7,670 nucleotides of DNA from Chitinophagales bacterium (GCA_020629595.1 JAHDDA010000130.1:1-7670); one strand, 5' to 3'; counted from the stretch's first letter, positions 1 through 6,512 are shown. The notes: a model not told the origin generated them from the sequence alone. Made by a program: numbers and translations.

Positions 1-164
1 GCATTGATTGCCCAAGCAGTCATTTTAGTACCAAATTTAACTAATGTTCTATTGTTTATTAGCCTAAAAAGATTGTAGGAATTTCCTAACTGCTCGTTAT
101 TTTTCCAAGCGAAAGCAATGGCAGTGTTCTCAAAATCTACTTGAGGTGCTGAAGGTACACTCAT
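1..164 (-). CDS. Proline dehydrogenase, N-terminal fragment (runs off the left edge)
   Basis: Seen: an open minus-strand frame starts with ATG at 164 and stays open to the window edge, giving 54 codons. It begins MSVPSAPQVDFENTAIAFAW and continues with a segment containing NLFRLINNRTLVKFGTKM. From memory of the family, this matches the N-terminus of Bacteroidota proline dehydrogenases (a FENT-x-IAF start, then an alanine- and lysine-rich helix before the catalytic barrel). Those enzymes are FAD-dependent and oxidise proline to pyrroline-5-carboxylate, the first step of proline use as carbon and nitrogen source. None of the catalytic barrel lies in the window, so the call rests on the N-terminus alone. 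The start follows an A/T-rich leader without a Shine-Dalgarno sequence. It sits only 46 bases past the terminator of the preceding cluster, which leaves little room for a separate promoter. Confidence 0.7.
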   Translation of the reverse strand, partial: MSVPSAPQVDFENTAIAFAWKNNEQLGNSYNLFRLINNRTLVKFGTKMTAWAIN

Positions 165-199
165 AAAAATTAATGATTATAAGTGATTGAATTATTTTT

Positions 200-250
200 A
201 AAAATAAAATACAAGCTATCAAGTTGTAAAAAACAATATAGATAGCTTGT
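200..250 (-). terminator. Intrinsic terminator closing the pyrE / NIF3 / zinc-ribbon cluster
   Basis: Seen: a perfect 10-bp inverted repeat, ACAAGCTATC at 211-220 and GATAGCTTGT at 241-250. Inside it, TTGT (224-227) can pair with ACAA (233-236), which shortens the apical loop to about five bases. Read on the minus strand, the stem is followed by ATTTTATTTTTA, a T-rich tract with two interruptions. The plus-strand side is not T-rich, so termination is aimed at minus-strand transcripts. It lies 32 bases past the stop codon of the zinc-ribbon gene. Confidence 0.82.
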
Positions 251-289
251 ACTTATAGAATACTTGAATTTATATTACAAGCTACTTGT
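211..289 (-). promoter_or_regulatory. Possible alternative (antiterminator-like) pairing around the terminator
   Basis: Seen: in minus-strand order there are three related segments. TAGCTTGT (284-277) begins with the TAG stop codon of the zinc-ribbon gene. ACAAGCTATC follows (250-241), then GATAGCTTGT (220-211). The middle segment can form 8 bp with the first or 10 bp with the third, and the two choices exclude each other. This is the geometry of a terminator with a competing antiterminator. The first segment also lies in a short palindrome, ACAAG-TAG-CTTGT (289-277). Inference: a ribosome stopping at the TAG could mask the first segment and favour termination before the proline dehydrogenase gene. 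It may equally be a chance repeat. Confidence 0.25.
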
Positions 290-1019
290 CAAAATCAACA
301 ACAACACGTCCACAATGTTCGCATAAAATGATTCTTTTACGCTGACGAATTTCTAATTGTCGTTGAGGTGGAATTTTTGCAAAACAACCACCACAAGCCT
401 CTCTTTCTATACTTACTACGGCTAATCCATTTCGGTAAGTTTTTCTAATTCTATTGTAAGCGTTTAGTAATCTTTCTTGTATTACTTTTTCTTTGCGTTC
501 AACTTTTTTAAGTAGCTTTTCTTCTTCAATGGCAGTATCAGCCATAATTTTATCAAGCTCTTCTTTTTTTAGCTCTAAGTCTTTCTTACGAGTTTCTAAA
601 AGGGTTTCAGATTCTGATAAATATGCTTTTTTAGATTCTATAGCTCCAACAGCATCTTTATTTTTTTTATCAAAAAGTTGAATATTCAAATTTTGTAATT
701 CAATTTCTTTGGTCAAAGCATCGTATTCACGATTGTTCTTAACTTCGTTTTGTTGCCTTGTGTATTTTTCTATTAAAGCCTGTGCATCTTCTTTAGCATT
801 GTTATTACCAGAAATAGTTGATTCAATATCCGACATTTCATTACCAAGGTTTTCTATACGCTTAGTAAGTCCAGCAATTTCATCTTCTAGGTCTTTTACC
901 TCCATAGGTAATTCGCCTCTTAAAATATTTATTTCATCTATTTTATTATGAACTTGCTGTAAGTCATACAAATTTTTTAGCTTTTCTTCAGTAGTAAGCT
1001 CTTTTGCTTTTCTTCCCAT
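282..1019 (-). CDS. C4 zinc-ribbon coiled-coil protein (COG1579 / CT398-HP0958-like)
   Basis: Seen: 245 residues. About 10-190 are strongly charged and heptad-like (many E, K, L and Q, no proline after about residue 38), which predicts a long antiparallel coiled coil. The C-terminus holds a four-cysteine zinc ribbon, C209-x2-C212 and C233-x2-C236, with IPPQRQLEIR between the pairs. This is the architecture of the COG1579 family, which includes Chlamydia CT398 and Helicobacter HP0958 (FlgZ). Known members act as scaffolds and have been linked to sigma-54/flagellar control and to nucleic-acid binding. No flagellar gene is present here, so a more general role is likely, but the function in Bacteroidota is not established. 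The gene follows the NIF3-family gene after 3 bases, so the two are almost certainly co-transcribed. The TAG stop is followed by the terminator at 250-211. Confidence 0.9.
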   Translation of the reverse strand: MGRKAKELTTEEKLKNLYDLQQVHNKIDEINILRGELPMEVKDLEDEIAGLTKRIENLGNEMSDIESTISGNNNAKEDAQALIEKYTRQQNEVKNNREYDALTKEIELQNLNIQLFDKKNKDAVGAIESKKAYLSESETLLETRKKDLELKKEELDKIMADTAIEEEKLLKKVERKEKVIQERLLNAYNRIRKTYRNGLAVVSIEREACGGCFAKIPPQRQLEIRQRKRIILCEHCGRVVVDFDK

Positions 1020-1022
1020 ATA

Positions 1023-2135
1023 TTAAAGGTAATTTACTGGATTGGTATTAATTTCCGAAATTAGAACTGCAAAATTAGGGAATTTTTCACTTACTAGCTC
1101 ACTTATTAGCTGAATTGTGTACTGTTCGCTTTCATAATGCCCAATATCTGCTATAATTATTTGGTTATTTGCGTCAAAAAACTGATGATATTTATAATCG
1201 GCAGTAATAAATATATCTGCTCCTGCTTTAATGGCATTATTTAACAAGAAAGAACCCGAGCCTCCACATACTGCTACTCGCTTTATATTTTTCTTTCTAA
1301 GCGAAGTGTGTTTTATGGTTTTTAGTTTCATTGCATCCTTTAAATGAAACAGAAAATTCATTTCATCTTTAGCATTTTTTAATTCACCTATCATTCCAGT
1401 ACCAATTTCTTGATGTGTGTTTTCAATATTGTTTAAATAGTAAGCCACCTCTTCGTAAGGATGTGCTTTTTTTAGTGCTTTAACAACTTTTTGGCTTAAA
1501 TGTGTTGGTACTAAAACCTCAATTCTCGTTTCAGGTTCGGTACTTAGTTTACCTTTTTTACCAATGTAAGGTTTAGAGTTTTCATTTCCTCTAAAAGTTC
1601 CTAAACCTACCAAATTAAAACTGCATTGGTCATAATTGCCAACAGCACCCGCACCCGCATTAAATAGTGCTTGTAAAACTTTTTCGTGATTTTTTGTAGG
1701 ACAAAAAGTTACCAATTTTTGAAGTGTATTTTTCTTAGGGGCTAAAATTTGAAGCGAATTTTGTTCTAAGCCTATTTTTTGAGAAATTTTTTCATTAACT
1801 CCCTTATGTAAAACATTGTCTAAATTGGTATGAATTGCATAAATGGCAATATCATTTTTAATGGCTTTCATAACTGTTTTTTCGATATAATTTTTGCCAT
1901 TAAATTTTTTTAAACCTGAAAAAACAATAGGGTGGTGGGCAATTACTAAATTTACATTTCTGGAAATTGCTTCATCAATTATAGCTTCTATACTATCTAA
2001 GCAAACTAAAACACCCGTACAAATTTCATTTTTATTGCCAACTATTAAGCCTGAGTTGTCATAACTTTCTTGTAAAGCTGGTGGTGCTATAGTTTCTAAA
2101 AAATTAATTATATCAGAAATTCTTAAACTTTCCAT
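1023..2135 (-). CDS. NIF3/DUF34-family dinuclear metal-centre protein
   Basis: Seen, numbering from the ATG at 2135 (370 residues): the N-terminal NIF3 half has AHHP with H67 and H68, then IHTNLD with D106. The C-terminal half has a glycine-rich CGGSGS segment and DIGHYESE with H333 and E337. H67, H68, D106, H333 and E337 match the five-ligand two-metal site of the family. Between the halves lies an inserted PII/CutA-like domain of about 100 residues, recognisable by AHPYEEVAYY, as in longer bacterial members. Family members form toroidal hexamers. Their cellular role is unsettled, and database labels such as GTP cyclohydrolase I type 2 are weakly founded. Start: the frame also opens at 2156 (MANKSKK extension, 34-base overlap with pyrE). 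I prefer 2135 because it matches the usual family start just before the IxDIIxFLExIAP segment, has an A-rich leader and overlaps pyrE by only 13 bases. Confidence 0.9.
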   Translation of the reverse strand: MESLRISDIINFLETIAPPALQESYDNSGLIVGNKNEICTGVLVCLDSIEAIIDEAISRNVNLVIAHHPIVFSGLKKFNGKNYIEKTVMKAIKNDIAIYAIHTNLDNVLHKGVNEKISQKIGLEQNSLQILAPKKNTLQKLVTFCPTKNHEKVLQALFNAGAGAVGNYDQCSFNLVGLGTFRGNENSKPYIGKKGKLSTEPETRIEVLVPTHLSQKVVKALKKAHPYEEVAYYLNNIENTHQEIGTGMIGELKNAKDEMNFLFHLKDAMKLKTIKHTSLRKKNIKRVAVCGGSGSFLLNNAIKAGADIFITADYKYHQFFDANNQIIIADIGHYESEQYTIQLISELVSEKFPNFAVLISEINTNPVNYL

Positions 2136-2755
2136 TTTTTTGGATTTATTCGCCATTCTTTAATTGTTTCAAAATCGGTTTCAGAAATATAATTGTGTTT
2201 TAATGCTTCATTTACTAATATATCGTAATTACTCAAGGTTTGAAAAGGGCAATCGGCATCTTCAAAACGTTTAGCTGTTTCTTCAAAGCTATACGTAAAG
2301 ATAGCTACTGCACCTAATACATCAATTTCTTTTTCTCTTAGTGCATTTACTGCGGCTAATGTACTTTTACCAGTAGAAATTAAATCTTCAACTACAACAA
2401 CTTTCTGCCCTTTTTCAACAACACCCTCAATTAGATTTTGCATTCCGTGTTCTTTTGCTTTTGATCTTACATAAATCATTGGTAAATTTTGCCTCCAAGC
2501 AATTAGCGCAGCGTGTGCAATACCAGCAGTTGCTACTCCGGCAACACCTTCTATGTGAGGATACTGGTTATCTACTAACTTTGTAAAACTTTCTACTACA
2601 TAATTACGTACCTTTGGGTGTGATAAGATTTTACGATTATCACAATAAATTGGTGATTGAATACCCGATACCCAGGTAAATGGATTTTGTGGTCTCAATT
2701 CTACTGCTTTAATTTGCAAAAGATATTGTGCCACTTTGTTTGAAATTTCACTCAT
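2123..2755 (-). CDS. pyrE: Orotate phosphoribosyltransferase
   Basis: Joins orotate to PRPP to form orotidine 5'-monophosphate, the fifth step of de novo UMP synthesis, in the cytoplasm. Seen: 210 residues, the normal length. The PRPP-binding loop is VVVVEDLISTGKST at about 119-132, with the acidic pair E123-D124 contacting the ribose. The mobile catalytic loop region VRSKAKEHGMQNLIEG (about 96-111) carries R97, K99, K101 and H103. GVAGVATAGIAHA (about 70-82) is the expected substrate-binding turn. The ATG at 2755 is the natural start: FTWVSGIQSPIYCDNR follows at the usual distance. It is the first gene of a minus-strand cluster, and its stop overlaps the start of the NIF3-family gene, which suggests translational coupling. 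The NUDIX gene diverges 32 bases upstream. I could not find a convincing promoter for pyrE itself; it may lie inside the NUDIX coding region. Confidence 0.96.
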   Translation of the reverse strand: MSEISNKVAQYLLQIKAVELRPQNPFTWVSGIQSPIYCDNRKILSHPKVRNYVVESFTKLVDNQYPHIEGVAGVATAGIAHAALIAWRQNLPMIYVRSKAKEHGMQNLIEGVVEKGQKVVVVEDLISTGKSTLAAVNALREKEIDVLGAVAIFTYSFEETAKRFEDADCPFQTLSNYDILVNEALKHNYISETDFETIKEWRINPKKWKV

Positions 2756-2768
2756 TTAATTATGTTTT
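2739..2768 (+). promoter_or_regulatory. Candidate Bacteroidota-type promoter for the NUDIX gene
   Basis: Seen: TTTG at 2739-2742, an 18-base spacer, then TATGTTTT at 2761-2768. This fits the -33 TTTG / -7 TAnnTTTG pattern of the Bacteroidota primary sigma factor with one mismatch in the last base. Transcription would begin near 2773-2776, leaving a leader of about 12-15 bases before the ATG at 2788. The -33 part lies inside the first codons of pyrE on the other strand. Confidence 0.45.
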
Positions 2769-2787
2769 TAGATACTGTAAAAGAATT

Positions 2788-3468
2788 ATGTTAAAATTAT
2801 ATATAGGTATAACTCAAGTTTTTATTGCAGGTGATGATGAATTAACACCTAGTCCTAATTTCTTGCAAAGTAAAAAAGATATATTGTATTTTAGGTCTCC
2901 TAAGAAAAGAGAATTACATTCATTGATTAAATTAGTTGATGATAACCCTAATTCTTTTAAGACAATAGTTGTGCATCATCCGTACAGTTATAAGTTGGAA
3001 AGTAGATTGTTTAGCAGATTTAATATTATTCGAGCTGGTGGAGGAATGGTGATAAATGAAAATGATGAAGCTTTATTAATTTTTAGAAATGGTAAATGGG
3101 ACTTGCCAAAAGGAAAAATGGATCCAGGAGAGTCTATTAAAGATACTGCTATTAGAGAAGTAGAAGAAGAGACAGGGATTAAGGGATTACAACTTGATGA
3201 ATTAATATCGTTAAACGATACAGAACAAACTTTTACGTTACATACCTACGTAGATAAGGAAGACAATAAAATATTGAAGCCTGTTTTTTGGTATCTTATG
3301 AAAGCTCCTAAGCAACATTTAGTTCCACAAAAAGAAGAAGGGATTTCAGCTTGTAGATGGGTACATATTGACGAATTAGATGCTTATTTTGAACAAACTT
3401 TCAAAAGTATTAAGGACGTAATAAAATCTGGAGTTGAACAATGGAAAAGAAAAAGTGCGTTGAGTTAA
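2788..3468 (+). CDS. NUDIX hydrolase with an extra N-terminal domain
   Basis: Seen: 226 residues from the ATG at 2788. A complete Nudix box occupies G109-I131 and fits GX5EX7REUXEEXGU, with G109, E115, R123, E124, E127, E128 and G130 all present. It follows FRNGKWDLPKG, the usual strand and turn before the box. Nudix enzymes split nucleoside diphosphates linked to another group X, using divalent metal held by the box glutamates. The substrate cannot be read from the sequence. Residues 1-80 form a separate domain with no motif I can name, ending in VVHHPYSYKL and a basic stretch. I recall the same layout in Bacteroidota proteins encoded beside pyrE. Start choice: the frame is open from 2728, but that start would lie inside pyrE on the other strand, and the 20 extra residues do not resemble the family. 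The gene may end a single-gene transcript, though I see no terminator after it. Confidence 0.9.
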   Translation: MLKLYIGITQVFIAGDDELTPSPNFLQSKKDILYFRSPKKRELHSLIKLVDDNPNSFKTIVVHHPYSYKLESRLFSRFNIIRAGGGMVINENDEALLIFRNGKWDLPKGKMDPGESIKDTAIREVEEETGIKGLQLDELISLNDTEQTFTLHTYVDKEDNKILKPVFWYLMKAPKQHLVPQKEEGISACRWVHIDELDAYFEQTFKSIKDVIKSGVEQWKRKSALS

Positions 3469-3499
3469 AAAAGCCCTAATTTTGTAATTAAGTATCTTC

Positions 3500-3529
3500 T
3501 TTTTTTAATGAAATACTATTTTATATTTG
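3500..3529 (+). promoter_or_regulatory. Candidate Bacteroidota-type promoter for hmgA
   Basis: Seen: TATATTTG at 3522-3529 is a perfect match to the -7 consensus TAnnTTTG. A T-run at 3500-3506 offers TTTT as a -33 element at 18 bases spacing (consensus TTTG). The expected transcript start is around 3534-3537, so the leader before the ATG at 3545 would be only about ten bases, A-rich and without a Shine-Dalgarno sequence. This suggests hmgA is transcribed on its own rather than from the NUDIX gene. Confidence 0.55.
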
Positions 3530-3541
3530 TAAAAAATAGTA
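3514..3541. repeat. 9-bp inverted repeat enclosing the hmgA -7 element (possible operator)
   Basis: Seen: TACTATTTT at 3514-3522 and AAAATAGTA at 3533-3541 are perfect inverted copies separated by 10 bases. The spacer holds most of the TATATTTG -7 element. The right arm ends three bases before the hmgA ATG. The predicted transcript start falls in the right arm, so an mRNA hairpin is unlikely and a protein-binding site is the better guess. Binding there would block RNA polymerase. The arms are AT-rich, so chance cannot be excluded. Confidence 0.35.
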
Positions 3542-3544
3542 ACA

Positions 3545-4699
3545 ATGGCATATTATCATAAACTTGGAAGTTTCCCCAAAAAGCGACATACACAATTCCG
3601 AAAACCAGACGGAACGCTTTATTCAGAGCAACTTTTTTCTACTGAAGGCTTTCACGATGTAGCATCAATATTGTATCATCATAATCCACCAACTATGATT
3701 TGTAAGTTGGAAGATGCCTATTCGGTTGCTCCCGAAATTGCTATGCAAAAACAATTGTGCCATAGAAGTTTTGAAGGTTTTGATGTAAAACCAACCGATG
3801 ATTTTATGGATAGTCGTGTGGCAATTCTTGTGAATAATGATTGTCATATAAGTTTGGCAGCTCCTAAAAAAAGTATGACCAATTACTTTTTTAAAAATGC
3901 CGATGCCGATGAAGTTATTTTTGTTCACGAAGGAAAAGGAACACTAAAATCGATGTATGGAAATGTTCCATTTGAATATGGTGATTACATTGTAATTCCA
4001 AGAGGAACTATTTACCAAATGCACTTTGAAACAGAAGCTAATCGTTTATTGTTGGTTGAGTCGTTTACGCCTATTGAATTTCCAAAGCGATATATGAATA
4101 AATATGGGCAATTAATGGAGCATTCCCCATTTTGTGAACGTGATTTAAAAGTACCAATGGAATTAGAGTCTTTTGATGAAAAAGGAGAGTTCAAAATATT
4201 GGTAAAGAAACAAGGAATGATTTATCCATATTACTATGCACATCACCCGTTTGATGTTGTAGGGTGGGATGGTTATTGTTATCCTTACGCACTATCAATA
4301 CACGATTTTGAACCCATTACAGGTCGTATTCACCAACCACCACCGGTACATCAAACTTTTGCTGCACGTGGTTATGTTATTTGCTCATTTGTTCCTCGTT
4401 TATATGATTATCATCCGCAAGGAATACCTGCACCTTATAACCATTCTAATATAGATTCCGATGAACTGTTATATTATGTTGATGGTGATTTTATGAGCCG
4501 TAAGCACGTAACAAAAGGAATGTTGACGCTTCATCCTGGTGGAGTTCCTCATGGTCCACATCCAGGAACTGTTGAAAAAAGTATAGGACAAAAGGAAACG
4601 AAAGAATTGGCTGTAATGGTTGATACTTTCCGTCCGCTTCAATTAACAAAAGCAGCTTTAGAAATTGAAATTCCAGATTATTATAAAAGTTGGTTATAA
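3545..4699 (+). CDS. hmgA: Homogentisate 1,2-dioxygenase
   Basis: Opens the ring of homogentisate to maleylacetoacetate with Fe(II) and O2, the central step of tyrosine and phenylalanine breakdown. Seen: 384 residues in the cupin-type fold of the family. Recognisable blocks are YHKLGSFPKKRHTQFR at the start, DEVIFVHEGKGTL (122-134), a cupin strand with YGDYIVIPRGTIY (145-157), PPPVHQTFAARGY (265-277), PYNHSNIDSDELLYYVDG (297-314) and LHPGGVPHGPHPG (329-341). By comparison with the known enzyme, the iron ligands should be H300, an acidic residue at D306 or E307, and H336. The protein is shorter than the human enzyme (445 residues), as in other bacterial members of this branch. No other gene of the tyrosine pathway is in the window. 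The gene has its own promoter candidate at 3500-3529, and its stop lies 13 bases from that of the convergent SWIM gene. Confidence 0.93.
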   Translation: MAYYHKLGSFPKKRHTQFRKPDGTLYSEQLFSTEGFHDVASILYHHNPPTMICKLEDAYSVAPEIAMQKQLCHRSFEGFDVKPTDDFMDSRVAILVNNDCHISLAAPKKSMTNYFFKNADADEVIFVHEGKGTLKSMYGNVPFEYGDYIVIPRGTIYQMHFETEANRLLLVESFTPIEFPKRYMNKYGQLMEHSPFCERDLKVPMELESFDEKGEFKILVKKQGMIYPYYYAHHPFDVVGWDGYCYPYALSIHDFEPITGRIHQPPPVHQTFAARGYVICSFVPRLYDYHPQGIPAPYNHSNIDSDELLYYVDGDFMSRKHVTKGMLTLHPGGVPHGPHPGTVEKSIGQKETKELAVMVDTFRPLQLTKAALEIEIPDYYKSWL

Positions 4700-4712
4700 C
4701 TTGAATTGAGTA

Positions 4713-6407
4713 TTAAGAAATTATTTCTGCATCTTTTAATTCTTGCCATAAAGCTCTGCGGCGTTTGTGGTTTGTTTTGAAATCTTCAAGAATTATATCA
4801 ATGGTTTCTTGAAGTTGTAATTTTTTCATTCTTTTCATTAATGAAGCAATTTCTATATAACTTTCTCGGTTTGGGTTTTCCATAATATCTGAAATGATAA
4901 CTGAATATAAAATGCCTGTATGTTCCACATCAGATTTTACAAGGTATTTATCGTATTTCAAAAGGGCTAATTTGGGGTCATTTGCTTCTTCAACTATATC
5001 AAAAAGTTTGTAATACATTTTTTCTTCAATGTAAATGTGGGTTTGTAGATTTTTTACGCCCACTTTTGCTTTATCCAATAGTTCAAAAATTTCAACTAAT
5101 GTTTTTTGCCACTCGGCTTTAGGTGTATTTTGTTTTAATAAATCAAAAAATCGTTTATGACGAGTAATTTTTAAGGCTTTTAAACTAGCATTGGTAATTA
5201 TTTTAGCTTCTTTTTCAAGCAATTTTAAAAGTTTTTTTTCTTGCTTTTCAAATATTTTTTTATAAGAACCAAAAGCGTTTTGAACACCTATAAATGTATC
5301 AAATAAAGCATCATCATAATTTTTTTGTTCAATATTTTCTTCAATAATAAAATTTAGTAATTGCGGAATTTCGCTTTTATTACGTTTTGCATAGGCATAA
5401 GCTTTGTAAGCTCCTTCAACTTTTTTAATTATTTGAAATTTAAAAATAGCATTTTGATTTTTGAAATAGTTTACTTGCTTGGCGTTGGCGTAAATTCTAA
5501 AATTTTCTATCCAACTAACGAATTTCGTTTTTTCCATTTCATTATTCGATAAATACAGTAAAATTTCGGCTATTTTTTCATAAAAAAGTTTATAATCGAA
5601 AAGTCTATTAGAACGAGTAATAAATAACCTTATTCTATCTTCAATTTTAACTTCTGAAAATTCTCTAAAAATTCTTTCAAAAATATTAATTGCTTTAAAA
5701 ATTATGGGTTCTAAAGAAGCACGTTTATCGGTATAATTTTTATGGCGAGGCACGCAGTTTTCTAAAAGTGTTTCGGTTATATCTAAAGCGGAGTCTAACT
5801 TTTTGGCATCTATAAATTTATTGGCAGTTAGTATAAGAATATTTAGTTTGTCTTCCACTTTTCGCAATTTTACAGCCGAAACAAATCCATAATAATCGAA
5901 TTGGGCTTTTTTGAAAATTTCATCGATTTGGGCTTTAATTTCAGGTTTTGTAAATATGCCTTTGTCTTGTTTATAAATTTTTACCAGCTTATTCTTTAAA
6001 TTGGGGTTTTCAGCAATGGCTTCAATTAAAAACAATCTAAGTTGGTTTTCATCCATAGAAAATAAAACTTCTTTGGCATACTTAGTGGCTTCTTTTTCCA
6101 CTTTCGTATTGGAAATATCAATAATTGTATCTTCTTTTATTTGTCTAATATCGAAAAGCACAGCAACAGCATGTTTGCAAATGTCGCCCCAATCGTAGGG
6201 GCAATCGCAATAACAATTGGTAATATTATTAGCGTAATCTAAATCAATTTCTATTGTGTAATCGTAGTATCCTGAACCTTGCACCAAAGCTACCCAACTT
6301 CCTTCGTTTCTTTCACTGTTTTCATTGATGTTTCCATCTTTGAAATAGCGTTTTCCACGTTGTAAAATTTTACTATCTACAAACTTTTCAAAGTCGTTAA
6401 GGTTCAT
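4713..6407 (-). CDS. SWIM zinc-finger protein with a long helical C-terminal region
   Basis: Seen: 564 residues. The N-terminus (about 1-90) reads as a SWIM domain: FEKFVDSKILQRGKRYFKDG, then a beta-rich stretch, then C67-x-C69-x7-C77-x-H79 within CDCPYDWGDICKHAVAVLF. That is the CxCXnCxH pattern, followed by the usual hydrophobic helix; C65 is an additional nearby cysteine. SWIM domains bind DNA or proteins and often sit beside SNF2-type helicases, but no helicase domain is present here. Residues about 110-564 are almost wholly helical by composition, rich in K, L, I and E, with repeated patterns such as AxKLDSALDITETLLEN. They look like TPR- or HEAT-like repeats and contain no enzymatic motif I recognise. 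No signal peptide or membrane segment is apparent. The function is unknown; a scaffold or nucleic-acid-associated role is a guess. The ATG at 6407 opens directly into the domain start. Confidence 0.88.
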   Translation of the reverse strand: MNLNDFEKFVDSKILQRGKRYFKDGNINENSERNEGSWVALVQGSGYYDYTIEIDLDYANNITNCYCDCPYDWGDICKHAVAVLFDIRQIKEDTIIDISNTKVEKEATKYAKEVLFSMDENQLRLFLIEAIAENPNLKNKLVKIYKQDKGIFTKPEIKAQIDEIFKKAQFDYYGFVSAVKLRKVEDKLNILILTANKFIDAKKLDSALDITETLLENCVPRHKNYTDKRASLEPIIFKAINIFERIFREFSEVKIEDRIRLFITRSNRLFDYKLFYEKIAEILLYLSNNEMEKTKFVSWIENFRIYANAKQVNYFKNQNAIFKFQIIKKVEGAYKAYAYAKRNKSEIPQLLNFIIEENIEQKNYDDALFDTFIGVQNAFGSYKKIFEKQEKKLLKLLEKEAKIITNASLKALKITRHKRFFDLLKQNTPKAEWQKTLVEIFELLDKAKVGVKNLQTHIYIEEKMYYKLFDIVEEANDPKLALLKYDKYLVKSDVEHTGILYSVIISDIMENPNRESYIEIASLMKRMKKLQLQETIDIILEDFKTNHKRRRALWQELKDAEIIS

Positions 6408-6512
6408 TTGTTAAAATTTTATAATATGTTTTGTATAGCAGACTTTAACATAAAAGGAGCAAAACAAATTTTATGCTATTAATGTTAAAAGCTAAAATCA
6501 AACAAATTTAAA
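6408..6512. promoter_or_regulatory. Divergent intergenic region with three TGTTAAA copies
   Basis: Seen: a 105-base AT-rich spacer between the divergent SWIM and small exported protein genes. TGTTAAA occurs at 6409-6415 and 6483-6489 on the plus strand and at 6444-6450 on the minus strand. The last two lie in an 8-bp inverted repeat, TTTAACAT (6444-6451) and ATGTTAAA (6482-6489). A second nested inverted repeat is CATAAAA (6449-6455) with TTTTATG (6469-6475). TATGTTTTG at 6425-6433 resembles a plus-strand -7 element, but the nearest TTTG (6407-6410) is only 14 bases upstream, so I do not call a promoter. The region must contain promoters for both genes, and the repeats are plausible regulator sites. 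Confidence 0.4.

Noticed and set aside
493..951. Two plus-strand open frames opposite the zinc-ribbon gene
   Set aside because: Serine-, phenylalanine- and leucine-rich products are what results from reading a lysine- and glutamate-rich coiled-coil gene backwards; there is no independent support.
1023..2135. GTP cyclohydrolase I type 2 as the product of the NIF3-family gene
   Set aside because: The sequence supports only the NIF3/DUF34 family. That activity is a database label and cannot be inferred from the metal-binding residues.
2136..2156. Seven-residue extension (MANKSKK) of the NIF3-family protein
   Set aside because: Possible, but the later ATG at 2135 fits the family start better and overlaps pyrE less. 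The choice is not certain.
2728..2787. In-frame upstream start that lengthens the NUDIX protein by 20 residues
   Set aside because: It would begin inside pyrE on the opposite strand, would lie upstream of the candidate promoter's -7 element, and the extra residues do not look like the family's N-terminus.
2792..2822. TAATTTTA as a minus-strand -7 element for pyrE
   Set aside because: No TTTG lies at the required distance upstream, and such AT-rich octamers are frequent here.
3665..4194. Minus-strand open frames inside hmgA
   Set aside because: They lie wholly antisense to a confidently identified enzyme gene, with no domain or promoter signal.
4687..4702. AAGTT / AACTT dyad at the end of hmgA as a terminator
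   Set aside because: A five-base AT-rich stem is too weak, and no T-tract follows it on either strand.
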